A stretch of 64,000 nt of DNA from Leptospira venezuelensis (GCF_002150035.1 NZ_NETS01000008.1:1-64000); one strand, 5' to 3'. Numbered from the stretch's first letter, positions 8,515 to 18,161 are shown. The notes: a model not told the origin generated them from the letters alone. A program made the numbers and translations.

Positions 8515-9596
8515 GTTTTAGGGAACTTTTTTTCTAACTTTTGGAAGATATAATCTCCGAATACTGGAAAACAATTCGGGGACATATGGCCTGGGTCAGC
8601 AAATTCTTCACAATTATAATTTGGATCTTCATTCATATTCCAGAATTCAGTACCTGTTTCTTGGTTAAACTTCTCTACGATAGGTTTCCAAACTTCGATA
8701 GGAGTTTTAAGCCCTTCTGAAGTTTCCACCTTTCTAGTCATATACAAATTAAAATAAGGTCTAGCGACCTTTACCCAAATTGTGGCGTACGGAACATTAT
8801 ATTCTTTTAATATATGGATAGAATCCTTTTGCATCTCGAACATATTCGTGTGAAATGTATAAGGTTTCAAATATGAAGAAAAGTCCATTTCAGAAGCCTG
8901 TACAAGTTGCTCATCTGTATGCTTTTGGTTGACCAAATCTCTTGGAGTACTTCCTTTTTCTTGCTTCAGCATGGTTAATACTTTTTGGACAGCATCCTGA
9001 TAAACTTTTGCCAAAGCGGAGGAATTTTGCATCCTTTCTGAAATTCGCCATAATTTAGGCCTGTCTCTATATGTATGAAATAGATGTTTGGAAATAAACA
9101 CGGACAATTCTTCTCTCGAATACCTGGTCCAATGTCTAAAGAAAAAATCCGGAGAAAGTCCGTAATTCAACACTTCGTCGAGGGCAAGAACTGGAGTCTT
9201 ATTATAGATTTCTAATGATTGGTCTAAAAGTACAAAATCCGGTCTTGTACCATCTGATTGAAATCTTTCTATCCAATATAAGAAATAATCAGGAGAACCG
9301 CCTGGAACTGAAAAATTATACAACACCCAATCCGGATGTTTCTGCTCCAATTCTCTAGTAGGAAGCAAAAGTGCTCTTGAATTTCCAAAGAAAACCAGAG
9401 TTTTTTTACGAGTGCTTGAGTCCTTCTTCAAATATTCTCTGAGATCTGAATACAGATCTTCTTTGCTGATAAAATTTAGGTGAGATAGCGTATTTGAATA
9501 ATAATACTGAAAAAACTCTAAGGTGAACAAACGATCCAAACCTAAAGAAATTAATAGAACAAGTAAAGGAAGAAGTAAGAATGTATTCTTTTTCAT
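8502..9596 (-). CDS. DUF1574-type SGNH-like protein, partner of MBOAT acyltransferase
   Basis: A protein of about 364 residues with one N-terminal membrane anchor and an extracytoplasmic domain. FFGNSRALL resembles SGNH block I with Ser as nucleophile, and DPGHMS near the C-terminus supplies an Asp-X-X-His pair, so an AlgJ/AlgX/DltD-like acyl-transfer role is likely. I chose MKKNTF at 9596 because the longer reading overlaps the upstream MBOAT gene. That gene ends 13 bp away, as in the second pair at 38982-41434. The acyl acceptor, possibly a surface glycan, is not known. Confidence 0.75.
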   Translation of the reverse strand: MKKNTFLLLPLLVLLISLGLDRLFTLEFFQYYYSNTLSHLNFISKEDLYSDLREYLKKDSSTRKKTLVFFGNSRALLLPTRELEQKHPDWVLYNFSVPGGSPDYFLYWIERFQSDGTRPDFVLLDQSLEIYNKTPVLALDEVLNYGLSPDFFFRHWTRYSREELSVFISKHLFHTYRDRPKLWRISERMQNSSALAKVYQDAVQKVLTMLKQEKGSTPRDLVNQKHTDEQLVQASEMDFSSYLKPYTFHTNMFEMQKDSIHILKEYNVPYATIWVKVARPYFNLYMTRKVETSEGLKTPIEVWKPIVEKFNQETGTEFWNMNEDPNYNCEEFADPGHMSPNCFPVFGDYIFQKLEKKFPKTQTK

Positions 9597-9609
9597 AATT
9601 TTTTCAGTC

Positions 9610-11109
9610 CTAGAACTGGCAATAGATACAGGCTCCGGAATCCTCCGATAATAATGCGATCGCAAATACTGTTGCTACTCCACAGGCAACAAGAAGCCAA
9701 TCTTTTCCTCTTCCCCATTGCAATAATAGATCCTTCCTAGTTTGAATCCAATGAAATACAATAAATCCCAAATAAGAATATCCTATCTTCTCAATATTCT
9801 TCATGGATTCCAAAATAAAAGGTGAAGGCCCTGTAACTAAAGAAATCGAATTTTCTATCCAACCAAAACCCAAGGATTGTAAGGATGCAGAAAGATAATT
9901 TTGTGTATTCGTTACAAGTCCAATAACATGCTGAACCATCTTTGTGGCTGAGTTCGCTCTGAACAAAATAGCGCTGAAAGAGAATAAACAGAATACGAAT
10001 TGTATTCTTAAAAAATTGAGAATTTTACTTTTGGAATCCTCGTCATTCCAACCAAACTTACCGACCAGAAATCTTTCGAATGCAAGTATGACTCCCCAAT
10101 AGAATCCCCAAGCAATAAAGGTATAATCAGCTCCATGCCAGACTCCACCTACTGTCATTGTAATGATCAAGTTTAGGTAAGTACGCCATTCTCCTTTTTT
10201 ACTTCCGCCCAATGGAAAATAGATATAATCCCTAAGCCAGAAAGAAAGACTCATATGCCATCTCTGCCATAACTCTCTTCCGGAAGGAGAAAACAAAGGT
10301 GCATTAAAATTTTCAGGAAGTTCAAATCCAAAATATAGACCCACCGCCCTCGCCATATCTGTAAGTCCCGAAAAATCACAATATACTTGGATCGCATATC
10401 CGAATGCAGCTAAAACAAGCGAAACATTATCGTACTGGCCTGGACTTCCAAAAACAGGAGCGATTACTCCTGCTACAGGATCTGCGATCAGTATCTTTTT
10501 GATCAAACCTGAGATCATAAGATAAGAAGCTCGAACGATCTTATCCTTATCCGGGCTCAAATGGCCTATATTTACGAAATAATCCTTGGTTCTTAAAATT
10601 GGGCCTACGATCAACACGGGGAAGAATATTACAAAACCGAGATATTGCTTAAGACCAATCAATTCCCCTTCAGGTTTTCTATAAGCATCCACAGCCGCAG
10701 CGATCATTTGGAAGCTGTAGAAACTCACTGCCAAAGGAAGAGAGATCTGTAAAATCCTAGGAACTTCGTCAAAGAATGGATACTTAGTAAGATCAAAAAG
10801 TATCCTGTTCATAAAATAGAAATACTTAAAGAAACCTAAGTTGATCGCGTTCAATAGAACAGCGAATATCATCCAACCTTTAGGTTTTGTAGAAGTTTTG
10901 ATCTTAAAATAAGCGAAGTAATTGAATAAAACGATGCTTAAGAAATGAAGAAAGAAGTAGATCCCACTTAAAATAGTAGAAGAGGCTACTATATAAAAGA
11001 TACCACTGGAAATGAGTAAAAAATCAGATCTTCTTTTTTCTGGAAGAAGCCAATAGATAGAATAAACGATTGAGAAAAAAACGAAAAATAAGATCGAATT
11101 GTAGAGCAC
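9610..11109 (-). CDS. MBOAT family membrane O-acyltransferase (AlgI-like)
   Basis: A 499-residue polytopic protein with about ten or more membrane helices. The MBOAT signature is clear: WQRWHMSLSFWLRDYIYFPL, then VGGVWHGAD with the catalytic His at about 325. AlgI-type enzymes move acyl groups across the inner membrane for O-acylation of surface polymers by an SGNH partner, here the next gene downstream. The GTG start follows AAGGGAAAG. Only 4 bp separate it from the NYN-domain gene upstream, so the three genes probably form an operon. Confidence 0.88.
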   Translation of the reverse strand: MLYNSILFFVFFSIVYSIYWLLPEKRRSDFLLISSGIFYIVASSTILSGIYFFLHFLSIVLFNYFAYFKIKTSTKPKGWMIFAVLLNAINLGFFKYFYFMNRILFDLTKYPFFDEVPRILQISLPLAVSFYSFQMIAAAVDAYRKPEGELIGLKQYLGFVIFFPVLIVGPILRTKDYFVNIGHLSPDKDKIVRASYLMISGLIKKILIADPVAGVIAPVFGSPGQYDNVSLVLAAFGYAIQVYCDFSGLTDMARAVGLYFGFELPENFNAPLFSPSGRELWQRWHMSLSFWLRDYIYFPLGGSKKGEWRTYLNLIITMTVGGVWHGADYTFIAWGFYWGVILAFERFLVGKFGWNDEDSKSKILNFLRIQFVFCLFSFSAILFRANSATKMVQHVIGLVTNTQNYLSASLQSLGFGWIENSISLVTGPSPFILESMKNIEKIGYSYLGFIVFHWIQTRKDLLLQWGRGKDWLLVACGVATVFAIALLSEDSGACIYCQF

Positions 11110-11113
11110 TCTT

Positions 11114-11605
11114 TTACTTTCCCTTCTTGAATAGTTCCTTCCAGTAGAGAATCTCTCCCGGAGAAAGTTTTGCGCCCAGAGTTTTTTCTTCCCGAGTCGG
11201 TTTTTCAGCTAAGGCGCTTTCTATTTTTTTTACGAACTCTTCGGAAAGTATAGGTTTTGTTCCTAGTCTTTTTGCAAAAGCCAAAATTTCCTGATCAGAA
11301 GTCACCACGAATAGATCCGCAGGCCTAGGAGCAAATTTGATATATTCTTTGATCAAATCGTCCGCTTTTCTGTCCAAACTGAAATAAACCTGTATTTTTC
11401 CGTACAAATCTTCTTTGGTTTCGTTCCCTTTTTCTTTTTTACCATCAAAGAAAACATGGACCTTAGAACTTTTCAGCTTAGATGAATAAGATTCTAAAAT
11501 TCTCAAGAGGCCTACTCTGGCATCCCTTAACCGATTGGAATACATATACTCTTCCAATTCAGGAATTTTGTAAATCAGATTGAAACCGTCTACGACTAAA
11601 TGCAT
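11114..11605 (-). CDS. YacP-like NYN domain RNase
   Basis: A protein of about 163 residues starting MHLVVDGFNLIYKIP, the typical N-terminus of YacP/Rae1-type NYN (PIN-like) nucleases. Conserved acidic positions include Asp in VDGFN, DARVGLL, FDGKK and VVTSDQE. These enzymes cut RNA; B. subtilis Rae1 acts on ribosome-bound mRNA. The ATG at 11605 is chosen because the N-terminal extension (to 11707) has no domain similarity and would overlap the divergent gene. It is the first gene of the MBOAT operon, with no obvious functional link. Confidence 0.75.
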   Translation of the reverse strand: MHLVVDGFNLIYKIPELEEYMYSNRLRDARVGLLRILESYSSKLKSSKVHVFFDGKKEKGNETKEDLYGKIQVYFSLDRKADDLIKEYIKFAPRPADLFVVTSDQEILAFAKRLGTKPILSEEFVKKIESALAEKPTREEKTLGAKLSPGEILYWKELFKKGK

Positions 11606-11679
11606 CCCTTTAAAACTAGTGACCAGAATGTATGTTTTGGAAAAACTTGTAAACACCGAACCGAATCGGACAATGGCAC

Positions 11680-12528
11680 ATGGCGGAAGCAAATTCCCAA
11701 CCCGCAAAATCCTCTAAAATCCGAAACTTCATACGAGCAGTAAAATACTGGAGAAGTGTTTTACCGGGAACGGCAAGAGATTATTTTCTTTTAGGCCTAG
11801 CCGCAATCGACGTATTCTTTCTATTATTCGTAAACTCATACAAAGAATTCATCCACAAAGATATTCCTGCCTATGTTCTTGCATTTGACCTATTCGTCAT
11901 TTTTTTATGGGGAATAGAAGTTTGGATCAAGGTTAGACAAAAAAAAGACATTAAAAAATATCTGAGAACCAACTGGTACGAACTCATAGGAATCGTTCCA
12001 CTTTATTTCCTCCGACCCTTCTTACTTTTAAGAGGAGTTAAACTTGCAATTGCATTTTATAGATTCGGAACTTCCGGACAGAATGTAAGCGAGGTATTAA
12101 CTCGTGAGATCACATTCAGATTCAGAGATGTAATCGTAGATACAATTGCAGATGCAGTATTTCTACATTCATTGGAAAGAGTGGAAGAAGTGATGCTAAG
12201 ATTAGATTATAGTCAGCTCGCAAAAGAAGCCATTTCCAAACATAATGACCAGCTCAATTCCAAGGTAAATGAATCCTTACAATCCAAATTTTTATTAGAA
12301 GAATTATCCAAGATACCTTTCATGTCGCAAATCTCTCATAAATTAGGAGAAGATATTGGAAGAATGATTGCAGAAGTTTTAGAAACAGAAGTGATCGGAG
12401 ATATTATGAAAGATATTACAGCGAATATCTTAAAAGAAATGGCGGAACACGTGAAAAAACTTCCTTTAGAGAGGATAACGGAACCGAAAGAGGAAATTTC
12501 CTCTCCTCCCTCAATTCCGGAAACTTAA
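11680..12528 (+). CDS. Voltage-sensor-like membrane protein without a pore domain
   Basis: A 282-residue protein. Residues ~30-130 form about four membrane helices resembling S1-S4: an S2-like FLWGIEVWIKV, an S3-like NWYELIGIVPLY, and an S4-like helix with basic residues (LRPFLLLRGVKLAIAFYRF). No S5-P-S6 or selectivity filter follows. The remaining ~150 residues are a soluble, strongly helical, amphipathic domain with a proline-rich tail. It may be annotated elsewhere as an ion transporter, but from the sequence it looks like an isolated sensor domain with a cytosolic effector. The function is unknown. Confidence 0.6.
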   Translation: MAEANSQPAKSSKIRNFIRAVKYWRSVLPGTARDYFLLGLAAIDVFFLLFVNSYKEFIHKDIPAYVLAFDLFVIFLWGIEVWIKVRQKKDIKKYLRTNWYELIGIVPLYFLRPFLLLRGVKLAIAFYRFGTSGQNVSEVLTREITFRFRDVIVDTIADAVFLHSLERVEEVMLRLDYSQLAKEAISKHNDQLNSKVNESLQSKFLLEELSKIPFMSQISHKLGEDIGRMIAEVLETEVIGDIMKDITANILKEMAEHVKKLPLERITEPKEEISSPPSIPET

Positions 12529-12532
12529 TATT

Positions 12533-12994
12533 TCAAGCCGCTCCACCTGGAAGCCTTAAGATCAGAACTTGAGTGGTTGATTTTGCAAGAAGTTTACCTT
12601 CTTCATCAAAAGCCTCACCTTCTAAATAAATATGCTGGTTACCTCTTGCCACAACTTTTGCTTGTACGGTAATCCTTTGGTTCTCTTTTACCATACGAAT
12701 ATAACTAACGCTTAATTCTAAAGTAGTGGTAGGTTTACCCGCTGCCAAATAGCATAATGGACCAAAAGTATTGTCGAAGGCTGCAGCTAAAAATCCGCCT
12801 TGAAACACTCCCATCGGATTGGAGAATCTAGGCTCCACATAAAAACTGCAGACCATCTCCTTCTTACGCACATACGAAACGAATTCACCGGACAGTTCCT
12901 TAAAAGCGGGAGGAGGAACCTTTAAGCCTGGTGCGGCTTTGGAAAACTTCTCCCATTCTTTCTGCATATCATCTAAATCTTTTTGATTCGCCAA
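12533..12994 (-). CDS. PaaI-type hotdog-fold thioesterase
   Basis: A 153-residue single hotdog domain. VFQGGFLAAAFDNTFGPL carries the Asp on the long helix that is typical of PaaI/YbgC-like acyl-CoA thioesterases, and TTTLELSVSYIRMV is the following core strand. It probably hydrolyses aromatic or fatty acyl-CoA thioesters in the cytoplasm. The TTG start has a strong AGGAGAT ribosome binding site 7 bp upstream. Other genes for acyl-CoA metabolism lie near (acyl-CoA ligase at 15014), but the gene is monocistronic. Confidence 0.82.
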   Translation of the reverse strand: MANQKDLDDMQKEWEKFSKAAPGLKVPPPAFKELSGEFVSYVRKKEMVCSFYVEPRFSNPMGVFQGGFLAAAFDNTFGPLCYLAAGKPTTTLELSVSYIRMVKENQRITVQAKVVARGNQHIYLEGEAFDEEGKLLAKSTTQVLILRLPGGAA

Positions 12995-13091
12995 GGTGGA
13001 TCTCCTAGTCTATATTCCGATCTTGGAAAGAAATTGGATTCGGGCAAATTAAAATTGCCATGATTTGGTGACACAACCATTATGTAGGAAA

Positions 13092-14095
13092 ATGAACCCG
13101 CTCTTTTCTATAGAAACTAAATTGAAAAACGGCATCCGGACCGCATGGCAAGAATTAGGGACCAAAAAAGAGATCGCTCTTGCAATCGCAGGAGGAGGGA
13201 TCAAAGCATTTTACGGGCTTGGTTTTGCATATACACTAAGGACTTGGGGACTAAAAATTAAAGAAGTTTCTGGAGTGAGTGCGGGAGCCGCAATGGCAAT
13301 TAGCACCTTATCCGAAACGGAAGAAGACAGTTCCAATTATTTCCAAGAGCTGACAAAACGAAATCCTAAAAACTTTTATTGGAATAGGCTTCTTCGGATC
13401 AGTGCCCCATTCCCTCATCATGGGATCGCGAGAAGGACTGTAGAATACTGTCTTAGATTTTCCAAACTCATCTCAAAAGCCGCAAAGATCCGGATCCATA
13501 CAGTAGAGATCCCTAATGAAAGTTTAGACAAAAACAAAAAAGGCCAGCCGATCCAGAGGATCCTTTTTGCTAAAGCTGCTTCTATCATCCGAGCTTATTT
13601 TAAGGATGAAACTTTAAGAAGAAAGGGAGAACAACCTTTTGCAGTATTACAAAAAATGAAAGATTGGGGATGGAGAGAAAAAGTTTTTACTGAGAAGGAC
13701 CTAACAGATCCTGAAACAATCACACAGATTGTTATGAACTCTTGCTCAGCTTTTCCCGTTTTGCCTCTCCAAAGTTTTAATGGAAATTATTATCTGGTGG
13801 CTTAACCAATAACTTACTGCTGGAAAACTTCTCCTCTGACCTACCAAAGATAGGAGTTTTTTATGAACCTACTACCTTAGTGGGAAAATCTGCCTCGGTC
13901 TTATCGGATACATTGCTTGTTTCTCCTGAGGGGCCATTTATTGAGCAGGGTTTTGATTATACCAATCCAAACCTTGTAAGGCATGCATTCGAGACAGGAC
14001 GTAAGGATGCAGAAGAACAAAAAGAAAGGATCTTAAGTCATCTGGATCCAAATTGGAAAAAACACTTGCATTCTTTTTTCGAACAAATAAAATAA
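13092..14095 (+). pseudogene. Patatin-like phospholipase, frameshifted at the catalytic Asp
   Basis: Two ORFs together make one patatin of about 330 residues. The first (to 13805) has the oxyanion motif AGGGIKAFYGLG and the nucleophile elbow GVSAG. It runs to NGNYYL and then stops after two wrong residues. The second frame, from 13796 to 14095, continues GGLTNNLLLENF and on to the C-terminus. The expected NGNYYLDGGLTNN would need four more bases at 13796-13797, so a 4-bp deletion removed the catalytic Asp of the Ser-Asp dyad and shifted the frame. It is a recent pseudogene or an assembly error. The ATG at 13092 is preferred to the TTG at 13065. Confidence 0.8.
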
Positions 14096-14200
14096 TTAAC
14101 TTGCTCCTCAAATATGAGGGGGTTGATCCCCTTCTCCTTCGAAAGGAGCCTTAGAATTAGCGAAAACGGTAAATAGAAAAAAATTTTCAGGACCCAAGAA

Positions 14201-14779
14201 ATGCCCAAAATCGTAAATCACGAAAAATATAAGGCCGAGATTCTCTCTAAGTGTGTGGATATTTTGGCAAGGCGAGGGTATTCGGCCGTTTCCATGAGAG
14301 AAATCGCGACCGAATTGGATGTTTCCACCGGAACTCTTTACCACTACTTCTCCACTAAAGAAGATATATTTAAAGAACTCGTAAAGTTCGTATTAAACAA
14401 AGACATCGAAGAATTACAGGTCTATTCCAAGGGAGAAGAGAACCAAACCATCGAAAAAAGAGTAGAGGCGCTCTTCACAATGGTAAAGGACAGAGAGACC
14501 TATTTTCAAAATCTTCTCTATATCATTTGCGATGTTTCTAGATTAAAGAATCATGAGGAAGAGAAACAGCTGATCGCAGAAGCGATGAAAGAATACGTAA
14601 CCATTATTACAAAACATTTAGGCATCACTAATCCTAATTTAAACAGACTCTTGATCAGTATTATTTTAGGAACTGTGGGTCAAAGAATAGTAGATCAAGA
14701 ATCTATCAAACTGGATGAAGTCGCAGAAGTTGTGAAAGATTTTATGGGAGTTGTTCTCGCGAACACTTTCACTTTCTGA
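14201..14779 (+). CDS. TetR family transcriptional regulator
   Basis: A 192-residue regulator. The N-terminal helix-turn-helix lies at about residues 28-51 (VSMREIATELDVSTGTLYHYF) and matches TetR family DNA-binding domains. The C-terminal ~140 residues are a helical ligand-binding and dimer domain. It follows the broken patatin gene and faces an acyl-CoA ligase gene across the second 150-bp repeat. Fatty-acid-linked regulation is therefore possible, but this rests on context only. No operator could be assigned with confidence. Confidence 0.88.
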   Translation: MPKIVNHEKYKAEILSKCVDILARRGYSAVSMREIATELDVSTGTLYHYFSTKEDIFKELVKFVLNKDIEELQVYSKGEENQTIEKRVEALFTMVKDRETYFQNLLYIICDVSRLKNHEEEKQLIAEAMKEYVTIITKHLGITNPNLNRLLISIILGTVGQRIVDQESIKLDEVAEVVKDFMGVVLANTFTF

Positions 14780-14851
14780 AATTTTTAGATTGGGGGTTGC
14801 TAACTCTGCAAACTCCGAGATATTCTTTTCTGTAAATAATTCGAGTCGATT

Positions 14852-15001
14852 TGTTGGAATTCCAACAAGAAGTTTTGAGTGAAAAAATAATTGTAGAAAT
14901 TAGAATTTCATGATATAGAAACGAAGGCCTCCCACGAGCCACTCCCCTCCACCCAAAACTCGGGTGGGGGCAGCGCGCTCGGACCTGTTGGAACTCCAAC
15001 A
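14852..15001 (-). repeat. 150-bp dispersed element, copy 2 (inverted relative to copy 1)
   Basis: Read on the minus strand it begins TGTTGGAGTTCCAACA (15001-14986), continues with a GC-rich core (14974-14928) holding CTGCCCCCACCC, a GGGTGGAGG arm and CGTGGGAG, and ends with the palindrome TGTTGGAATTCCAACA (14867-14852). Blocks, spacing and total length equal those of 208-357, while the AT-rich second half has diverged. It lies between two convergent genes, so it may also act as a terminator. Confidence 0.7.
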
Positions 15002-15013
15002 GTAGAATATTTC

Positions 15014-16927
15014 TTATCTCAGAACTTCTTCTTTTTTGCCTGAATATATATCAGTGATGAGTCGCGAATATTTATCTGTCACAACATGGCGTTTTACTGA
15101 AAGTTTCGCGGTTAGTTCATCTCCAGTCTCAAATGGTTTCGGCAATAATCTAAAATCCACGACCCTTTCAAACGATTTGAATCCATTCGTCGAAGAGATT
15201 GAATTTTTAATCACTCCTTGGATTTTGACTGCACATTTTATTTCTTCTTCCGCAGAACTAAATCCAACGCCTGGTTTATAGTTCGGAAAAAAATCAGGAT
15301 TCGGAACAATCAAAGCAGAAAGATATTTTTGGTCCTGACCGATCACCATACATTGTAGTATGAATTCTGATTGGCTTAGAATATTTTCTATCGGGACCGG
15401 TTCCACGTTCTCTCCACCTAATAGAACGATTGTTTCCTTTGTTCTACCTACAATTTTCAAACAATTATTATAAGTCATCATCCCAAGGTCACCCGTGTTG
15501 AACCATCCACCGTTCATCACTTTGCGAGTGTTCTCCTCGTCATGATAATATCCAGACATGACCTGATCCCCTTTTACATGGATCTCTCCTTTGATCGCGT
15601 ATCCTTTTGATCCACCCTCTTCAGTAGTCCAAAGAATTTTAGAAGTATTCGGATCAACTACCCTGAGAGAAGTTCCCTTATATAAAGGACCCACTGTTCC
15701 CATCACGGCTTCATCCAAAATGCGAACGGAGATCACAGGAGAAGTTTCGGTAAGTCCATATCCTTCCAAAACTTGGATTCCAATCGCATTAAAAAATTTG
15801 TCTACATGGATCGGAAGCGCTCCGCCACCGGAAACTGTACCCTTCAATTTTCCACCGGTCGCCAGTCTGATCTTTCTAAGAACGATCAGATCCAAGAGAG
15901 TTGCAGGAAGAATATTCAGAATATATTGAATTACTTTGAAAATTCCTACAAATAAGGAAATAATGGAACTTCTTCCATTCAGATCCAATTCTCTAAAACC
16001 AAGCCAACGTTTTGCGGATTGAATATTGGAAGAAAAAAATAAAGCCGCATGAAACAGACTTTGTTTTACACCGGAAGACTTCGCAACAGTCGCATAAATC
16101 CCTTGGTAAACACTTTCCCAAAGTCTCGGAGCAGAAGCCATAAATGTAGGTTTTACTTTTTTAAGATCTTCTTTCAAAGTTCTAACAGAAGAATAGTACG
16201 TACCCGCTCCGAAATAGATACAAACCATCTCGAACATTCTCTCAAAACTATGCCAAACGGGAAGAATAGAAAGTATCCTCTCTCCTGCTTCAAGTTTAAT
16301 CGGAATTCGATTAATCTGAGACATGATATTCTTATGAGTTAGAGGAACTCCCTTTGGGCGACCGGTTGTTCCAGCAGTATAGATCAGAGTAAAAAGATCT
16401 TCCTCCTGAATTTGGGAAATTCTATTCTCAATTTCACGATTTCCTTTATCTCTAAGTTCCTTTCCTCTTTGTACTAAATCCCAGAATCTGAGTTCTTTTC
16501 CAGTTCCTTTAGCATTCTTATCTATTAGAATAATTGTATGTACATTCTGGATGGCACTTTGGTTTTGGTAGAGTTTCTTTAATACTGAATCATTTTCAGC
16601 AAATACAATTGTAGCACCACTATGAGGAAGAATATGGTTTAGATCAGAATCGGTCACATCTGTCCCTCTCGGAACATCTGCTCCACCCGCCATCACGATT
16701 GCATAATCAGTAATAATCCATTCTAAACGGTTGTCAGCAAGAACTGCTGCATGTCCTTTGTAGGGAAATTCCAACTCTATAAGAGCAGTCCCGAGCTGTA
16801 ATCCTAACTCATACAATTCGGAATAGCTGACTGAATCAAATTCACCCGAAGAATTTTTAGTTAGAAACGCAGCTCTTTCCCCATATTTATTTTTGGACGA
16901 TTGATATAAATCGGCAAGAGTTTTCAT
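15014..16927 (-). CDS. Long-chain fatty acid-CoA ligase (AMP-forming)
   Basis: A 637-residue ANL superfamily enzyme. The P-loop motif YTAGTTGRPKGVPLTH, GYGLTETSP and the hinge motif GWFNTGDLG are all present, as expected for FadD/ACSL-type enzymes that activate fatty acids as acyl-AMP and then acyl-CoA. The length and the region between motifs resemble the bacterial ACSL subgroup. AGGAGGTGG just before the ATG is a strong ribosome binding site. A paralogue lies at 56665-58707. A TetR gene sits beyond the repeat downstream. Substrate chain length is unknown. Confidence 0.9.
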   Translation of the reverse strand: MKTLADLYQSSKNKYGERAAFLTKNSSGEFDSVSYSELYELGLQLGTALIELEFPYKGHAAVLADNRLEWIITDYAIVMAGGADVPRGTDVTDSDLNHILPHSGATIVFAENDSVLKKLYQNQSAIQNVHTIILIDKNAKGTGKELRFWDLVQRGKELRDKGNREIENRISQIQEEDLFTLIYTAGTTGRPKGVPLTHKNIMSQINRIPIKLEAGERILSILPVWHSFERMFEMVCIYFGAGTYYSSVRTLKEDLKKVKPTFMASAPRLWESVYQGIYATVAKSSGVKQSLFHAALFFSSNIQSAKRWLGFRELDLNGRSSIISLFVGIFKVIQYILNILPATLLDLIVLRKIRLATGGKLKGTVSGGGALPIHVDKFFNAIGIQVLEGYGLTETSPVISVRILDEAVMGTVGPLYKGTSLRVVDPNTSKILWTTEEGGSKGYAIKGEIHVKGDQVMSGYYHDEENTRKVMNGGWFNTGDLGMMTYNNCLKIVGRTKETIVLLGGENVEPVPIENILSQSEFILQCMVIGQDQKYLSALIVPNPDFFPNYKPGVGFSSAEEEIKCAVKIQGVIKNSISSTNGFKSFERVVDFRLLPKPFETGDELTAKLSVKRHVVTDKYSRLITDIYSGKKEEVLR

Positions 16928-17007
16928 GCCACCTCCTAGGATGGAGGAAAGTATAGAGCCCGCTTAGATATTTGTCGTCCTGGCGTATAACTCAGGACGT
17001 GCGAATT

Positions 17008-18120
17008 TTAAAATTTTAACGAAGCCTTGTATAAAACTGCTGTTTTTCTAAATTCACTAGGTGTAGAGTCTGCAAATTTCTTAAAAGCTTCATTGAATGC
17101 TGATTTAGAATTGAATCCAACTGATTCCGAGATTGCTAATATCGAACGATCCGGATCTTCTAAAAGAAGCACCTTTGCTTCTTCTACTCTCCAAGAATTG
17201 ATATAGTCTGAAAATTTCATGGATAGACGTTGGTTTAAAAATTCTGAAAGTTGGTGATTAGTTAGTCCTAACTCATCTGCAAGTTGAGAAAGTGTGAGAT
17301 CCTCGTCTGCATAAACCTTCTCTCTTCTCATCAAAGATTCTAGGCGATCTTTGATCTTGGATTCATCCATTCCTTTCAGTCTTGATTTTTTATATCTGAC
17401 TTCTCTTAAACTTTTTCCTACAAATCCCAGCCAATTCGGTTCTCTTTGAGAAAGTAAAAATCCGACCACCAACAAGACTGGAAGGCTGAATATGCTCTCC
17501 TTTACAAATTCTATTCTTCTCAGTATAGAACCTGTAAGCCCCCAGAAGATAACAAAGCAGACTAGACAAATGAAGATCAGGAACATTCTTCTGGCTCTTT
17601 CTTCGTTCTCGTCTTGCTCAGAGCGGAATAAGTAACTTTTGTAGATCCAAAGCAATGGCAGAAAATATGAAAGGATCGAAATTTTAGGAGTAATCTGCAA
17701 AAAGACTAGGATACTTGAATAGGTTTTGGCCTGAGTGATCTCTTGCAATGTGCGAAATCTAAATTCTTCTCCACCTAACCAAAAAGGCAGGAGTAGAATT
17801 ACAGAAAATAGAATTGGGAGAAAGTGAAGAAGTATCTCTTTTTTAGAAAGTTCCAGTCCAAGCAATGTGATCTGAAAGTGAATATATAGAAGCGGTGCAA
17901 TCCCTAATGCAAAAGGAATATGGATCGCATACAAGATAGGATAGGTTTTGACGAGTCCCGAAAGAAATGTTGCAGCTCCTACAAGCCAGAAAGAAGAACA
18001 AAACATGATTAGGGAGGCTCTTACTCTTTCTCCCAAAGAAGCAGGAGAAAGTAAGATTCCTAAAGACCAGATCCAGCCGAAAGCTATACCAAAAACTAAA
18101 TAAGCAGTTTCTAAATCCAT
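17008..18120 (-). CDS. AraC family regulator with N-terminal membrane domain
   Basis: A 370-residue protein. Residues ~1-225 contain about seven membrane helices, and residues ~265-365 are an AraC/XylS double helix-turn-helix domain (LTLSQLADELGLTNHQLSEFL, then the second HTH ending in the GFNSKSAFNEAFKKFADSTP signature). Membrane-bound AraC regulators of this layout probably sense a membrane or external signal and bind DNA from the membrane. It lies 41 bp downstream of glpD on the same strand. Its targets are unknown. Confidence 0.85.
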   Translation of the reverse strand: MDLETAYLVFGIAFGWIWSLGILLSPASLGERVRASLIMFCSSFWLVGAATFLSGLVKTYPILYAIHIPFALGIAPLLYIHFQITLLGLELSKKEILLHFLPILFSVILLLPFWLGGEEFRFRTLQEITQAKTYSSILVFLQITPKISILSYFLPLLWIYKSYLFRSEQDENEERARRMFLIFICLVCFVIFWGLTGSILRRIEFVKESIFSLPVLLVVGFLLSQREPNWLGFVGKSLREVRYKKSRLKGMDESKIKDRLESLMRREKVYADEDLTLSQLADELGLTNHQLSEFLNQRLSMKFSDYINSWRVEEAKVLLLEDPDRSILAISESVGFNSKSAFNEAFKKFADSTPSEFRKTAVLYKASLKF

Positions 18121-18161
18121 GTAACTTATTTAGAAATACCAGATAGAAACTAGATTAAAAG

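Noticed and set aside
14108..14344. 78-codon minus-strand ORF over the tetR start
   Set aside because: It is a shadow of the TetR gene with no supporting motif.
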